Notes: a model not told the origin generated them from the letters alone. DNA of 64,000 nucleotides from Thermus altitudinis (GCF_022760835.1 NZ_JAKTNQ010000001.1:566-64565); one strand, 5' to 3'; numbered from the stretch's first letter, positions 8,578 through 16,908 are shown. Translations and numbers: made by a program.

Positions 8578-9591
8578 ATGACGCGGGTTCTTTCCGGCAT
8601 CCAGCCCTCGGGGGAGATCCATATCGGCAACTACCTGGGGGCCATCAAGCAGTGGGTGGAGGTGGGGGAAAGGCTAGGGCGGGAGGCCTTCTTCTGCATC
8701 GTGGACTACCACGCCCTCACGAACCCCCTGGCCTACGACCCCAGCACCCTGGCCCGGCGCACCTTTGAAGCGGCCCTGGTGAACATGGCCGCCGGCCTCA
8801 ACCCGGAGAAGGTCACCCTCTTTGTCCAGTCCCACGTGCCCGAGCACACGGAGCTCTCCTGGGTCTTCACCACCATCACCCCCTTGGGGGACCTCACCCG
8901 CATGACCCAGTTCAAGGACAAGGCCGCCAAGCAGGAGGCGGTGTGGAGCGGGCTTCTCATGTACCCGGTGCTCCAGGCGGCGGATATCCTCATCTACAAG
9001 GCGGATACCGTCCCGGTGGGGGAGGACCAGGTGCAGCACATTGAGCTCACCCGGGAGATCGCCCGCCGCTTCAACGCCCTTTTTGGGGAGACCTTCCCCG
9101 AGCCAGAGGCCCTCCTCAACCCCGAGGCCCCCCGGGTGCCGGGCATTGACGGCAAGGCCAAGATGAGCAAATCCCTGGGAAACACCATCGGCCTTCTGGA
9201 GGACGAGGGGAGCATCTGGGAGAAGATCCGCCACCTTCCCGATGACCCCCAGCGCATCCGCCTTTCCGACCCCGGTGACCCGGGGCGGACCGTGGTCTTC
9301 ACTTATCTTTCCTACTTCGCCCCCAAGGAGCTGGTGGAGGCCTTAAAGGAGGAGTACCGGAAAGCGGGGATCGGCACCCTGACGGTAAAGAAGGTCCTTT
9401 TTGAGGAGATGATGAAGGTCCTCAGGCCCATCCGGGAGCGGGCCGAGGCCCTCAAGAAGGACCCCGACTACGTGATGGACGCCCTCTTGGATGGGGCCAA
9501 GCGGGCCCGGGCAGTGGCCCAGGCCACCATGGAGGAGGTGCGGGAAAAGGTGGGCCTCCTCTTTCCCGCCAAGCGCCCGGTGTACCGGTGA
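8578..9591 (+). CDS. trpS: Tryptophanyl-tRNA synthetase
   Basis: A 337-residue class Ic synthetase charging tRNA-Trp. The HIGH-type motif appears as HIGN in SGEIHIGNYLGAI, and the KMSKS loop is intact in GKAKMSKSLGNTI. GEDQVQHIELTREIARRFN and the C-terminal helical anticodon domain are typical. The start is set at ATG 8578, 7 nt after a -10 box; the upstream open frame runs through the tRNA gene and is not coding. The stop overlaps the scpA GTG by 4 bp. Confidence 0.97.
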   Translation: MTRVLSGIQPSGEIHIGNYLGAIKQWVEVGERLGREAFFCIVDYHALTNPLAYDPSTLARRTFEAALVNMAAGLNPEKVTLFVQSHVPEHTELSWVFTTITPLGDLTRMTQFKDKAAKQEAVWSGLLMYPVLQAADILIYKADTVPVGEDQVQHIELTREIARRFNALFGETFPEPEALLNPEAPRVPGIDGKAKMSKSLGNTIGLLEDEGSIWEKIRHLPDDPQRIRLSDPGDPGRTVVFTYLSYFAPKELVEALKEEYRKAGIGTLTVKKVLFEEMMKVLRPIRERAEALKKDPDYVMDALLDGAKRARAVAQATMEEVREKVGLLFPAKRPVYR

Positions 9592-10286
9592 TCCGCCTGG
9601 AGTTCCCCGGTTTTTCCGGCACCCCTTGGGAGCTCCGGGAGGCCCTCAGGCGGGGCCGCCTTTCCCCGAGGGCCATACCCCTTCTCCTGGTGGTGGAGCA
9701 GGCCTTGGCCCAGGTGCCGGAGGACCTGAGGCCCAGGAGCGAGCTCCTTCCCCTCCTGGCGGAGCTTTTGCTGCTGAAGCTCTCCCCACAAAAGGCCCTG
9801 GTCCCTAAGGAGGAAGGGGAGGAAGCCCCCTTGGTGCAGGTGCTTTTGGACCTTTCCGAGACCGTGGCCTTTTTGCAGAAACGGCTTGAGAAGCGCTCCC
9901 GGCTCATCCCCGTCTCCCCACCCCCCCTTCCCAAGCCCGCCCTCCGCCTTCCCCCAAGGGCCTTGGCCGAGGCGGCAAAGCCCTTCAGAAGGGCCGTTCT
10001 GGCCCTGGGCCGGGAGCCCTTTGGCCTCATGGAGGCCTGGGCCCGGATCCAGGCCTTCCTGCGGGGGCGCCTTCCCTTCCACCGGCTTCCCCTAAGGACT
10101 TGGGGGGAGCGGGCCATGGGCTTCGCCGCCCTCTTGGAGGCCTTTCGCTTGGGGCGGGTGCGGCTGGAGCAGGAGGAGAACTTTGGCCCCCTTTGGGTGG
10201 AAATGGGTCGAGACCTGGGGGATACTGGGGGGTGGGCTTATGCCAAAGAGTATGCCCCGAAGCCCATGCGCCACCTGAAAGGTTAG
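9588..10286 (+). CDS. scpA: Segregation and condensation protein A (ScpA)
   Basis: A 232-residue kleisin-like protein. It opens with IRLEFPGFSGTPWELREALRRGRLSPRAIPLLLVVEQ (abridged here by its first and last blocks, residues about 1-37), the Thermus counterpart of the ScpA region that binds the Smc head, then a helical AELLLLKL segment and a C-terminal winged-helix region. With Smc and ScpB it would act in chromosome condensation. No scpB is adjacent. GTG at 9588 overlaps the trpS stop (GTGA). Sequence similarity to distant ScpA proteins is weak, so the call rests on overall pattern and length. Confidence 0.75.
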   Translation: MIRLEFPGFSGTPWELREALRRGRLSPRAIPLLLVVEQALAQVPEDLRPRSELLPLLAELLLLKLSPQKALVPKEEGEEAPLVQVLLDLSETVAFLQKRLEKRSRLIPVSPPPLPKPALRLPPRALAEAAKPFRRAVLALGREPFGLMEAWARIQAFLRGRLPFHRLPLRTWGERAMGFAALLEAFRLGRVRLEQEENFGPLWVEMGRDLGDTGGWAYAKEYAPKPMRHLKG

Positions 10287-10450
10287 GCCACATGCCGAAG
10301 CCATGGCTAGTGAGAGGGTGGGGGGGAACAGGGGAGGTAGGCCCCTCTGGGCTTGGCCATGGGTTCCTGGGTGGCTATTGACACCACTAAAAGAAGGTGG
10401 GGCAGTATCTGGTGGTAAGGATAAAGATTACGAGAGTGTCAAATAGTTAA

Positions 10451-10475
10451 CGGTGGCGGTAATAAACCGCCACCG
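10451..10475 (-). terminator. Perfect inverted repeat downstream of the major pilin gene
   Basis: CGGTGGCGGT (10451-10460) and ACCGCCACCG (10466-10475) form a perfect 10-bp stem with a 5-nt loop, 35 bp beyond the pilin stop. On the minus strand it is followed by TTAACTATTT, a poor U-tract, so it may be a weak terminator or a stabilising 3' hairpin. The rest of 10287-10509 holds no gene. Two TTGACA hexamers face each other at 10378-10383 (+) and 10437-10442 (-), without good -10 boxes. Confidence 0.5.
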
Positions 10476-10509
10476 AGGTTGACTAGAAGACGGATTCGCC
10501 TAGCAACCC

Positions 10510-10881
10510 TTATTCGCTACCGCCACCAGAGCCACTGCCAATAGTCCCTTTACCTGCACCCTCCCATTCTACAGTCACATCTTGCGTGGCTGGATCAAAG
10601 GTAACCGTACAAGAGGTCAAAGTAGCGGGGGCTGTTCCGGCAGAGTATGCCCCAACGGAGTAACCGCCTTTACAGTCATCCGGCAACTGAGTAAGATCGG
10701 GATCTTCCGCAAGGGCAGCATTGGCAACCTTGTAGACGTTCTGCGCATAGGCCTGCTCAGCGCGAATCTGAGCAGTACGCCGGGCCTGGAGCAGGTTGGG
10801 AACCAGCACCGCTGCCAGGATGCCGATGATGGCGATGACGATCAGGAGCTCAATCAGGGTAAAGCCTTTTGCGTTACGCAT
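10510..10881 (-). CDS. pilA: Major type IV pilin (PilA4/PilA5 type)
   Basis: A 123-residue prepilin. The leader MRNAKG is followed by FTLIELLIVIAIIGILAAVL, the invariant N-methylated helix with Glu5, then a short globular domain with two cysteines (CKGGYSVGAYSAG and TSCTVTF), the usual C-terminal disulfide. The protein ends in a Gly/Ser-rich tail (about residues 112-123), unusual for a pilin. It would be the main subunit of pili for twitching and DNA uptake. ATG 10881 has a strong Shine-Dalgarno. It has its own promoter about 140 bp upstream. Which T. thermophilus paralogue (PilA4 wide or PilA5 narrow pilus) it matches cannot be decided here. Confidence 0.92.
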   Translation of the reverse strand: MRNAKGFTLIELLIVIAIIGILAAVLVPNLLQARRTAQIRAEQAYAQNVYKVANAALAEDPDLTQLPDDCKGGYSVGAYSAGTAPATLTSCTVTFDPATQDVTVEWEGAGKGTIGSGSGGGSE

Positions 10882-11022
10882 ACCTTTTTACCTCCTTAGA
10901 GATTTCCGCGCTTTCATGTATTGCGCGGCCATGAGTGCCTGTTGCCGATGGGCCTACCGTTTACCTGCCTTCTTTAACCCTTGCCGCCTCTTTAACCTCC
11001 CTCTCACCTCCTTTCTGGGGCC

Positions 11023-11052
11023 ATCATGTGCCCTTTTTGGCCCCGCTGTCAA
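11023..11052 (-). promoter_or_regulatory. Promoter of pilA with a long 5' leader
   Basis: Minus-strand TTGACA (11052-11047), an 18-nt spacer and CATGAT (11028-11023). The -35 is perfect; the -10 lacks the usual initial T. The start codon is about 130 nt further on, so the pilin mRNA would have an unusually long leader for this genome, rich in GAGGTTAAAGAGG-like purine runs. Confidence 0.5.
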
Positions 11053-11070
11053 CCCCCCCTTTTGGGGGGG
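11053..11070 (-). terminator. C7/G7 hairpin between comZ and pilA
   Basis: CCCCCCC (11053-11059), loop TTTT, GGGGGGG (11064-11070): a perfect 7-bp stem just upstream of the pilA -35 and 44 bp after the comZ stop. There is no long U-run on either strand, but its place suits a terminator separating the minor-pilin operon from pilA. Confidence 0.45.
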
Positions 11071-11113
11071 TACAGCTTTAGGGTGGGGTAGGGGTGTGAA
11101 AGGGGTGTGAAAG

Positions 11114-12766
11114 CTAGCGTCGCTCATAGGAGAGCACCTGGAAGGTGGGCATTCGTACACTTGGAAAAAAATTGGGCCAGTTGGCTCTGGGGATGCGAAT
11201 GTGCACCACCTCGGCCTTCTGCCCGGCGCCACAGTCCGACTTTCCGGCGCTAGTGGTGCAGAACTGGTTGCTGATTACCATGCCAAAGAGGACGTTGTCT
11301 TTTACCACCCGGAAGGTTTCTCCAGCGTATACCGGGGCCATCACGTACTGCCCGCTTTGGTAAACATCCTTCTCGGCGACAATCCCCAGCACATGATTGG
11401 GGAACTGCCCGTGGGATGGGTCGGGGAGGAGGTTGCCCTTTATATCTAGATTACCTCCTTGTCCGTCCTTGGATAGCACAACGAAGGTGGCCTTCTTTGC
11501 GTTCCCCGAAAGGGTCTTATAGGCCGTTGGCTTTGCAAAGACCACGTTTATCCCTTCTAAGGTGACGTCCCCATATACCTCCAAAAGCCCCCGTCCGCCG
11601 GCATACGAGTACTTGAAGCCACCTGTGGTACCGTCTAGACGGGTAAAGGTACAGTCTACCGTCCTCTGGTCCAAGGCGAGGGTTCCAGACAGCATGGCGC
11701 TAAGGCATGAGGGTTGGAGATTGGCCTGGGGAGGCTGGACCAAGCTGACCACACCACCTAAGCGTTGAATTCGTAGGGTTGCCTTGTCCTGAAGGCAGGC
11801 GCGCCAGGTGGAGTAGCTGCTGCAGGTGTCCGAGTCCAGTTTTACATCCAGCTTGGGAAGGGGCGGGGGATTGGAGAGATCAAAGGGACCTATGGCCTCG
11901 GTGCACACCCCCTTGTTGTTCTGGCACACGTTTACGTTCTGCCCGGTGATATCCTGGGTGCCCCTTCCGACAAAGACGCCCTTGACCTTATTGCCCGGCT
12001 CTCCGATCTGGGTGCTGCCTCCGACGGAGATTTTGCCGTACCGAACTCGCAGGCTGGCACAGAGGTCGTCAACCCGACGATAGGCTTGGTCCACTAGGTT
12101 GGAAATGCCAGGGTAGCTTCTTTCGTCATTCAAATTATAGTGATTCAAAAGGCTAAAGTTTCCGTTAGCTTCTATTACGTATTGATCCCGATTGTTATCG
12201 TCTCCCTCGATGTAAATACCTCCACGAACAGTGGCTCCACCATTGAGCCATTTGTTACCTTGCGCTCCTGAAAAAATAGCAGGTTCGTTGGAGGATATCC
12301 TGAAAGTGGCCTGGACTGTGGCTTTGGCTCCGCTCGAGGTTCCCTGTGAAACCAGGGTAAAGATTTGCCCGTCCCGTTCATCTCGGATCAATCTTACGTC
12401 GTAGTAACCGATAGGGTTTTCCCCAGCGTACAGGACACTTTCACCTTGGGCTAGAGTAATCTGATTGTCGGTAAATTGAAGCACGTTTCCATCTCGGTAA
12501 AGATCTATTCCGTTAACCAGCGAGGAGTAACAACCCGGACCCCCCGTGTCGTTGCCTTGCCTTTCTAGCCAAAGATAATGTTGGAACAGCACGGCCTTGT
12601 ACTTTTGCAGGCCTGCTTCGGCGGCGTAAAAGGCTTGGACTGATGTGGTGTCGTTTCGGGTAACCCAAAGCTCAATCTGAGTGCGGAAGAAGGTCCCAAA
12701 CACCAATAAGGCCACCAGAACCATTAAGGCTAAAGTGGCTACTAGGGCAATGCCTTGCGTGCGCAT
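11114..12766 (-). CDS. comZ: ComZ, pilin-like competence protein
   Basis: A 550-residue protein with a prepilin-like N-terminus (MRTQG then IALVATLALMVLVALLVFG) of the PilX/GspK kind and a very large beta-rich C-terminal part, the size and position of T. thermophilus ComZ, a minor pilin needed for DNA uptake. Cysteines are frequent (GPGCYSSL, DDLCASL, NVCQNNKGVCTE, FCTTSAGKSDCG), suggesting disulfides in the exported domain. The start is set at ATG 12766, with GAGGAGG 7 nt upstream; the GTG at 12772 sits too close to that site. Base composition is clearly less GC-rich than flanking genes. It follows the PilW-like gene by about 24 bp. Confidence 0.88.
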   Translation of the reverse strand: MRTQGIALVATLALMVLVALLVFGTFFRTQIELWVTRNDTTSVQAFYAAEAGLQKYKAVLFQHYLWLERQGNDTGGPGCYSSLVNGIDLYRDGNVLQFTDNQITLAQGESVLYAGENPIGYYDVRLIRDERDGQIFTLVSQGTSSGAKATVQATFRISSNEPAIFSGAQGNKWLNGGATVRGGIYIEGDDNNRDQYVIEANGNFSLLNHYNLNDERSYPGISNLVDQAYRRVDDLCASLRVRYGKISVGGSTQIGEPGNKVKGVFVGRGTQDITGQNVNVCQNNKGVCTEAIGPFDLSNPPPLPKLDVKLDSDTCSSYSTWRACLQDKATLRIQRLGGVVSLVQPPQANLQPSCLSAMLSGTLALDQRTVDCTFTRLDGTTGGFKYSYAGGRGLLEVYGDVTLEGINVVFAKPTAYKTLSGNAKKATFVVLSKDGQGGNLDIKGNLLPDPSHGQFPNHVLGIVAEKDVYQSGQYVMAPVYAGETFRVVKDNVLFGMVISNQFCTTSAGKSDCGAGQKAEVVHIRIPRANWPNFFPSVRMPTFQVLSYERR

Positions 12767-12790
12767 ATTCACTCCTCCTCACTAGGGCAC

Positions 12791-13495
12791 TTACTCTGGT
12801 AAAGGCTTTAGATTGGGCAACAGCACTTCCTGCCTAAGGGCATAGCAGCCGCGTCCAGCTAGGCAGGTAACGGTTTCACCCGAAACCGTGGTGATGGATT
12901 GAGGTCCAGCAGACTTCATGGGGCTTAGGGAGTACCCCACCACCTCCACAACCGCTGAGCGGGGATAGGCATCGGGGCCACAATCAGGGGTATCGTTACT
13001 CAATCCATTACTGCATAGGTAACGAATGTCCAAAGCCAATATGCCATCGGCCAAAGGCTGGAAAGAAGGGGCTGGTGTTTGACAGTCCCTCCCGTTACTA
13101 GGGGTAGCGTTGACATCGCTCCGTAGCAGGGTGTCGTCCTGGAAAGCGTACTCCACGCGGCGGCAGGCTTGGCTTAGGTCTCGCAGGCTAGTGACGTAGG
13201 AAATCTTAAGGGAGTCCTTATGCCCGCCATCTGTTCCTTCCAAGATGTGGCCGCTAGGTAAGGTGAAGCCTATATTCTGAGCGTTCCGGTTCCAATAGGA
13301 GGCTCCAGCCATCTGAAGGTCGCCGCTGACCACTTGCATCACCATGCGCACCCGGTCCTGGAGCTCGCTTCGGGCCTGGGTTTCCCGGGCCAGTTCGGCG
13401 TTGTTGGTAAAGTAGCGGACGGCAAGGCCTAGCAGTACCACGAGGATGGCCAGGGCTACCAAAGCTTCCACAAGCGTGAAACCCTTCTGCCTCAT
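12791..13495 (-). CDS. PilW-type minor prepilin (probable PilA3 equivalent)
   Basis: A 234-residue prepilin with leader MRQKG and helix FTLVEALVALAILVVLLGLAV, Glu at +5. It is followed by the PilW/PilJ-type region SELQDRVRMVMQVVSGDLQMAGASYW. The C-terminal half has paired cysteines (QACRRVEY, GRDCQTP, YLCSNG, PDCGP, VTCLAGRGCYAL). In T. thermophilus the gene just before comZ is, as I recall, pilA3, so the equivalence is likely but not proven. It overlaps the PilV-like gene upstream by 4 bp. It probably belongs to the pilus-tip complex that primes pilus assembly. Confidence 0.85.
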   Translation of the reverse strand: MRQKGFTLVEALVALAILVVLLGLAVRYFTNNAELARETQARSELQDRVRMVMQVVSGDLQMAGASYWNRNAQNIGFTLPSGHILEGTDGGHKDSLKISYVTSLRDLSQACRRVEYAFQDDTLLRSDVNATPSNGRDCQTPAPSFQPLADGILALDIRYLCSNGLSNDTPDCGPDAYPRSAVVEVVGYSLSPMKSAGPQSITTVSGETVTCLAGRGCYALRQEVLLPNLKPLPE

Positions 13496-14031
13496 GGCCT
13501 ACCTCCTTCGGGAGGGGGGCAGGGGGCGGGTTTGTCGTTGGTGGGAGAAGGGTAGACGTCGTAGCAGGTTACCCGCCGGCCTACCGTGACCTTGGGACCG
13601 CGGTCGTGCTGGGCCGTAACCACAATGGTTACCACCCCTTCGCCCAGGATGCCGTCCTCGCCTAGGATTTTCCAGTCTACATGGACATTGCCCTCTCGCC
13701 TCTGTCCTTCGCAGGTTACCTCGCGAATTAGCGCCCGGGGAGGATTTACCCGTGTGGAGCATCTATAGTAATAGTCCACAAAGTAAAAGCTACGCCCTGT
13801 AGCGGGGTCATCGATTTTTGGGTCAGGCGGTGTAAGGATTTCACTCTTTAGCACCTCGGCGGACTGCTGCTCTAACACCCTTACCGCTGCGGCTTTGGCA
13901 TCGGTGGCGTAGCGGCTTTGGGCTGAGACCCGGAGGCTAGATAGCTGGCTCATAAGCAGGGCCCCGAAAGCAATGCCCAAAACAGCTAAGGCGATGAGGG
14001 TTTCCAATAAGGTTAAGCCTTGCCTTTTCAT
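13492..14031 (-). CDS. PilV-type minor prepilin
   Basis: A 179-residue prepilin: leader MKRQG, helix LTLLETLIALAVLGIAFGALL with Glu at +5, and a C-terminal domain with three cysteines (YYRCSTR, EVTCEGQ, RVTCYDV) and a proline-rich end. The LETLIALAVL pattern is that of PilV/GspI-like minor pilins. It overlaps both neighbours by 4 bp, so the minor pilins are translationally coupled. Confidence 0.85.
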   Translation of the reverse strand: MKRQGLTLLETLIALAVLGIAFGALLMSQLSSLRVSAQSRYATDAKAAAVRVLEQQSAEVLKSEILTPPDPKIDDPATGRSFYFVDYYYRCSTRVNPPRALIREVTCEGQRREGNVHVDWKILGEDGILGEGVVTIVVTAQHDRGPKVTVGRRVTCYDVYPSPTNDKPAPCPPPEGGRP

Positions 14032-14495
14032 TGGAGCGTTGCCCTCCCTTGGGGTGAGATCTGTACGGTTTTGCTATAGGTCCCTTGCCGGTTGCTGAGG
14101 GTTACCCGAATCTCAAGGAAGTCAACAGGAACGCCCCGGGTGTCAAATGTAAAGGAAGTTCCCCCCGAAACCCCGGCTAGTTTGACCCGCCCCCAGTCCC
14201 CTTGGCCGAAGGTGACCGTTTGTATCTCCTCGCCCGCATCGTAGGTTCGGTTACCATTTCTGTCTACGAAAACCACGTACCCACCATTACCGGAGGTGGA
14301 GAAGACCAAACCAGCGAAGGCGTTTTGCCGTATGGCCTCCAACCGCGCCCGGGTCACCTGGGCGGCCAAGGTCTGAGCCGCCTGGTTCACCGCTTGGCGG
14401 TCGGCATTGAAGATGCCAGCACTCATGGCCAACACCACTCCCAAAATGCCCAAGAGGACAAGGAGCTCAATAAGGGAAAGGCCATGGCGCCCCTT
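14028..14495 (-). CDS. GspH/FimT-type minor prepilin, second copy (PilA2 type)
   Basis: A GspH/FimT-like prepilin, helix LSLIELLVLLGILGVVLAM. I set the start at GTG 14495, giving the short leader MKGRHG and 155 residues, nearly the length of the adjacent paralogue (156). The open frame from ATG 14534 would give an 18-residue leader, unusual for type IVa prepilins, although it has a GGGGG before it. It is a clear paralogue of the next gene: AAQVTRARLEAIRQN, DRNGNR.YD.GEE and FGQGDW are shared. Confidence 0.85.
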   Translation of the reverse strand, partial: KGRHGLSLIELLVLLGILGVVLAMSAGIFNADRQAVNQAAQTLAAQVTRARLEAIRQNAFAGLVFSTSGNGGYVVFVDRNGNRTYDAGEEIQTVTFGQGDWGRVKLAGVSGGTSFTFDTRGVPVDFLEIRVTLSNRQGTYSKTVQISPQGRATLQ

Positions 14496-14551
14496 CACGA
14501 AGCTAAGGTTAGGGCCTGAGGCGGCGAATGGCATCCCCCAAACGGGGGGGT

Positions 14552-15022
14552 CTATTCCACCCGGGCCCGTCCCTGCTGGCTGACAATCACCTTGCGGGTG
14601 GCGGTACCGGCACTAAGGGTTAGGGTAGCGGTGATGGGTTTGGCGGGAAGGCCCCTGGGGTCAAAAAGGATGGGCATGTTGCCTAGGGTGCTTCGGTTTA
14701 TCTCCAAGCGCACCCGGGCCCAGTCTCCCTGGCCAAAGCGGGTGACCTGCACCTCCTCTCCTTGGTCATAGACCCGATTGCCATTCCGGTCAAGGAAAAC
14801 CGCATACCCTCCTGGCTCTTGGGCGAATACCATGAGGCCTGCAAAGGTGTTTTGCCGGATTGCTTCTAGGCGCGCTCGGGTCACTTGGGCGGCCAGGGAG
14901 CGGGCGGCGGTGTCCACGGCCAGGCGGCTTGGGGAAAGCAGGGGAAAGCCCAAGCCCAGGAGCACCCCAAGCATTCCCAGGACCACCAATAGCTCCAAAA
15001 GGGTAAGGCCCCGGCTGGCCAT
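14552..15022 (-). CDS. GspH/FimT-type minor prepilin, first copy (PilA1 type)
   Basis: A 156-residue prepilin, leader MASRG, helix LTLLELLVVLGMLGVLLGLG with Glu at +5, and the GspH motifs AAQVTRARLEAIRQNTFAG and VFLDRNGNRVYDQGEEVQV. It is the first gene of the minus-strand pilin operon. ATG 15022 lies 8 nt after a TATACT box, so it is probably leaderless. It probably arose together with the downstream copy by tandem duplication. Confidence 0.87.
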   Translation of the reverse strand: MASRGLTLLELLVVLGMLGVLLGLGFPLLSPSRLAVDTAARSLAAQVTRARLEAIRQNTFAGLMVFAQEPGGYAVFLDRNGNRVYDQGEEVQVTRFGQGDWARVRLEINRSTLGNMPILFDPRGLPAKPITATLTLSAGTATRKVIVSQQGRARVE

Positions 15023-15030
15023 TTGGGTTC

Positions 15031-15036
15031 AGTATA
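15031..15036 (-). promoter_or_regulatory. -10 box TATACT of the minor pilin operon
   Basis: Minus-strand TATACT ends 8 nt before ATG 15022. It shares a 65-bp intergenic region with the divergent thiolase promoter. Confidence 0.6.
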
Positions 15037-15075
15037 ACCACGGGCTCGGCGCTATCCCGGGTACAGAAACCAGGG

Positions 15076-15081
15076 TATGAT
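15076..15081 (+). promoter_or_regulatory. -10 box TATGAT of the thiolase gene (leaderless)
   Basis: TATGAT is followed by 6 nt and then ATG 15088. No Shine-Dalgarno sequence is present. Confidence 0.6.
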
Positions 15082-15087
15082 GACCCT

Positions 15088-16278
15088 ATGCAAGAGGTCT
15101 ACATCATCTCCGCGGTGCGCACCCCCATTGGCCGGTTTGGGGGGGCGTTTAAGGACGTGAGCCCGGTGGAGCTAGGGGCCCATGCCATGCGGGCGGCCCT
15201 GGACCGGGCGGGGGTGGAGGGGAAGGCCTTGGACCTCTATGTGTTCGGCAATGTGCTGAGAGCCGGGCATGGGCAGCTCCTGCCCCGGCAGGCGGCCCTT
15301 AGGGCCGGCATCCCCAAGGAGGTGGATGGGTACCAGGTGGACATGGTCTGCGCCTCGGGGATGATGGCGGTGATGAACGCCGTGCAGTTCCTGCGCACGG
15401 GGGAGGCGCAGCTGGTGCTGGCGGGGGGCATGGAGTCCATGAGCCAGGCGGGGTTTTACCTCTCCCATAGGGCCAGGTGGGGGTACAAGTTCCTCATGGG
15501 GGCACCGGAGGGCCTACAGGACATCCTGCTTCGGGATGGCCTCTCCGACCCCTTCAGCGGGGAGGCCATGGGGGAGCAGGCGGAGAGGCTGGCCCAGGAC
15601 TACGGGGTAACCCGGGAGGAGGTGGACGAGGCCGCCTACCTCTCCCACCAAAGGGCGGCGGAGGCCACGGAAAGGGGCCTTTTTGCCCAGGAGATGGCCC
15701 CCATGGAGCTACCGGGGAAGAGGGGGTTGGTGGTGGTGGACCGGGACGAGGGCATCCGCCCCGAGACCACCCGGGAATCCCTGGCGGCCCTAAGGCCCGC
15801 CTTCAGGAAGGATGGCATCCTCACCGCGGGGAATGCCAGCCAGATCTCCGATGGGGCGGCGGCCCTGCTTCTGGCCTCGGCGGAAGCGGTGAAGGCCCAT
15901 GGCCTCAAGCCCCTGGCCCGGGTGCTGGGGGGGGCCTGGGCGGCGGGGGAGGCCTGGCGTTTCCCCGAGGCCCCCATTCCCGCGGTGCGGCGGCTTCTGG
16001 AGCGGCTGGGCATGGGCCTTGGAGACTTCGGCCTCTTTGAGAACAACGAGGCCTTTGCCCTGAATAACGTCCTCTTCCACCGGCTCCTAGGGGTGCCCTA
16101 TGAGCGCCTTAACGTCTTCGGGGGGGCGGTGGCCCTGGGGCATCCCATCGGGGCCAGCGGGGCTAGGATTCTGGTTACCCTGCTGAACGCCCTTAGGGCC
16201 AAGGGGGAGGAAAGGGGCCTGGCGGCCATCTGCCACGGCACCGGGGGGTCCACGGCCTTGGCGGTGGAGTTGGTCTAG
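15088..16278 (+). CDS. Acetyl-CoA acyltransferase (thiolase)
   Basis: A 396-residue thiolase. The acyl-accepting Cys88 lies in DMVCASGMMAV, the conserved GGMESMS follows, and the second active-site set is His352 in GHPIGASGAR and Cys382 in CHGTGGSTAL. It either cleaves 3-ketoacyl-CoA in beta-oxidation or condenses two acetyl-CoA; the sequence alone does not settle which. A 3-hydroxyacyl-CoA dehydrogenase gene lies at 50305. The promoter is divergent from the pilin operon. Its TAG shares CTAG with the stop of the convergent DUF503 gene. Confidence 0.93.
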   Translation: MQEVYIISAVRTPIGRFGGAFKDVSPVELGAHAMRAALDRAGVEGKALDLYVFGNVLRAGHGQLLPRQAALRAGIPKEVDGYQVDMVCASGMMAVMNAVQFLRTGEAQLVLAGGMESMSQAGFYLSHRARWGYKFLMGAPEGLQDILLRDGLSDPFSGEAMGEQAERLAQDYGVTREEVDEAAYLSHQRAAEATERGLFAQEMAPMELPGKRGLVVVDRDEGIRPETTRESLAALRPAFRKDGILTAGNASQISDGAAALLLASAEAVKAHGLKPLARVLGGAWAAGEAWRFPEAPIPAVRRLLERLGMGLGDFGLFENNEAFALNNVLFHRLLGVPYERLNVFGGAVALGHPIGASGARILVTLLNALRAKGEERGLAAICHGTGGSTALAVELV

Positions 16279-16583
16279 ACCAGGCCGTCCAGGTCATAGG
16301 CCTCGAGGCGGAACTCCTCCAAGGCCACCCGGAAGGCTCCTTGGTACGCGAGAAAGCGGGCCGCTTCCCGCAGGGTTTCCTCCACCCAGGCGGGGTCGTT
16401 GCCCAAGAGGCTTAGGCCCACCACCTCAAACCCCCAGGCGTCCAGGCCGTAAAGCCGGGCGGCACTCACGGGAAAGCGGGCCTTGACCCGCTCCAGGGCA
16501 GGCTTGATGAGGGCGCGCTTTTCCTTGAGGCTACGGGCTTTCGTCTCTAGCCTTGCGGTGTAGAGGCCCAGGTAGGCTTTCAT
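16275..16583 (-). CDS. DUF503 (YlxP-like) protein
   Basis: A 102-residue protein of the DUF503 family: MKAYLGLYTARLETKARSLK, then EKRALIKPALERVKARFPVS and WGFEVVGLSLLGND. Relatives include B. subtilis YlxP, which lies among ribosome-maturation genes; function is not established. The start is set at ATG 16583, where family members begin; the longer frame reaches into the decayed HepT region. A TATCCT box lies about 24 bp upstream of the ATG. Confidence 0.85.
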   Translation of the reverse strand: MKAYLGLYTARLETKARSLKEKRALIKPALERVKARFPVSAARLYGLDAWGFEVVGLSLLGNDPAWVEETLREAARFLAYQGAFRVALEEFRLEAYDLDGLV

Positions 16584-16618
16584 GGCAAGAACGCCGCCGG
16601 CGTCAAGGATAGTTTGCC

Positions 16619-16908
16619 CTAGGCCGAGCCTGGACGCAACCATGACCCCTTTTCCTCCTCCGCCAAAATGGCTTCCAGATGCTGGATAAGAATGGGTATG
16701 TCCTTGTGGGCGATGGCAGCCACGATTGCCATGCCCACGTCAAAATACCCATGTTGGGGCCGGTTTGCGAAGGTCAGCGATGCTGCGCCGGGATATCTTG
16801 GGGGGCTAAGGCCGCAAGGTCTACCTGGAGGGATAGCTCCTGGATGCTCTGGGCGGCATCCCGCATAGGGCGGAGGCGGGTTCGGTCAGAAAGGTTCCGT
16901 TTCCTCAT
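16619..16908 (-). pseudogene. Decayed HepT-type (DUF86/HEPN) toxin gene
   Basis: Downstream of and overlapping the MNT gene. ATG 16908 opens MRKRNLSDRTRLRPMRDAA, a typical HepT N-terminus, which then runs to a stop near 16790. Bases around 16785-16755 in a second frame give RRSIADLRKPAP (family: IADLRNRLxH), and a third frame gives HGYFDVGMAIVAAIAHKDI followed by LIQHLEAILAEEE, ending at 16619. So at least two frameshifts are present, plus loss of about 25-30 residues after the first helix. The RX4-6H ribonuclease motif is split between frames. The family match in all three pieces makes chance unlikely. Confidence 0.75.
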
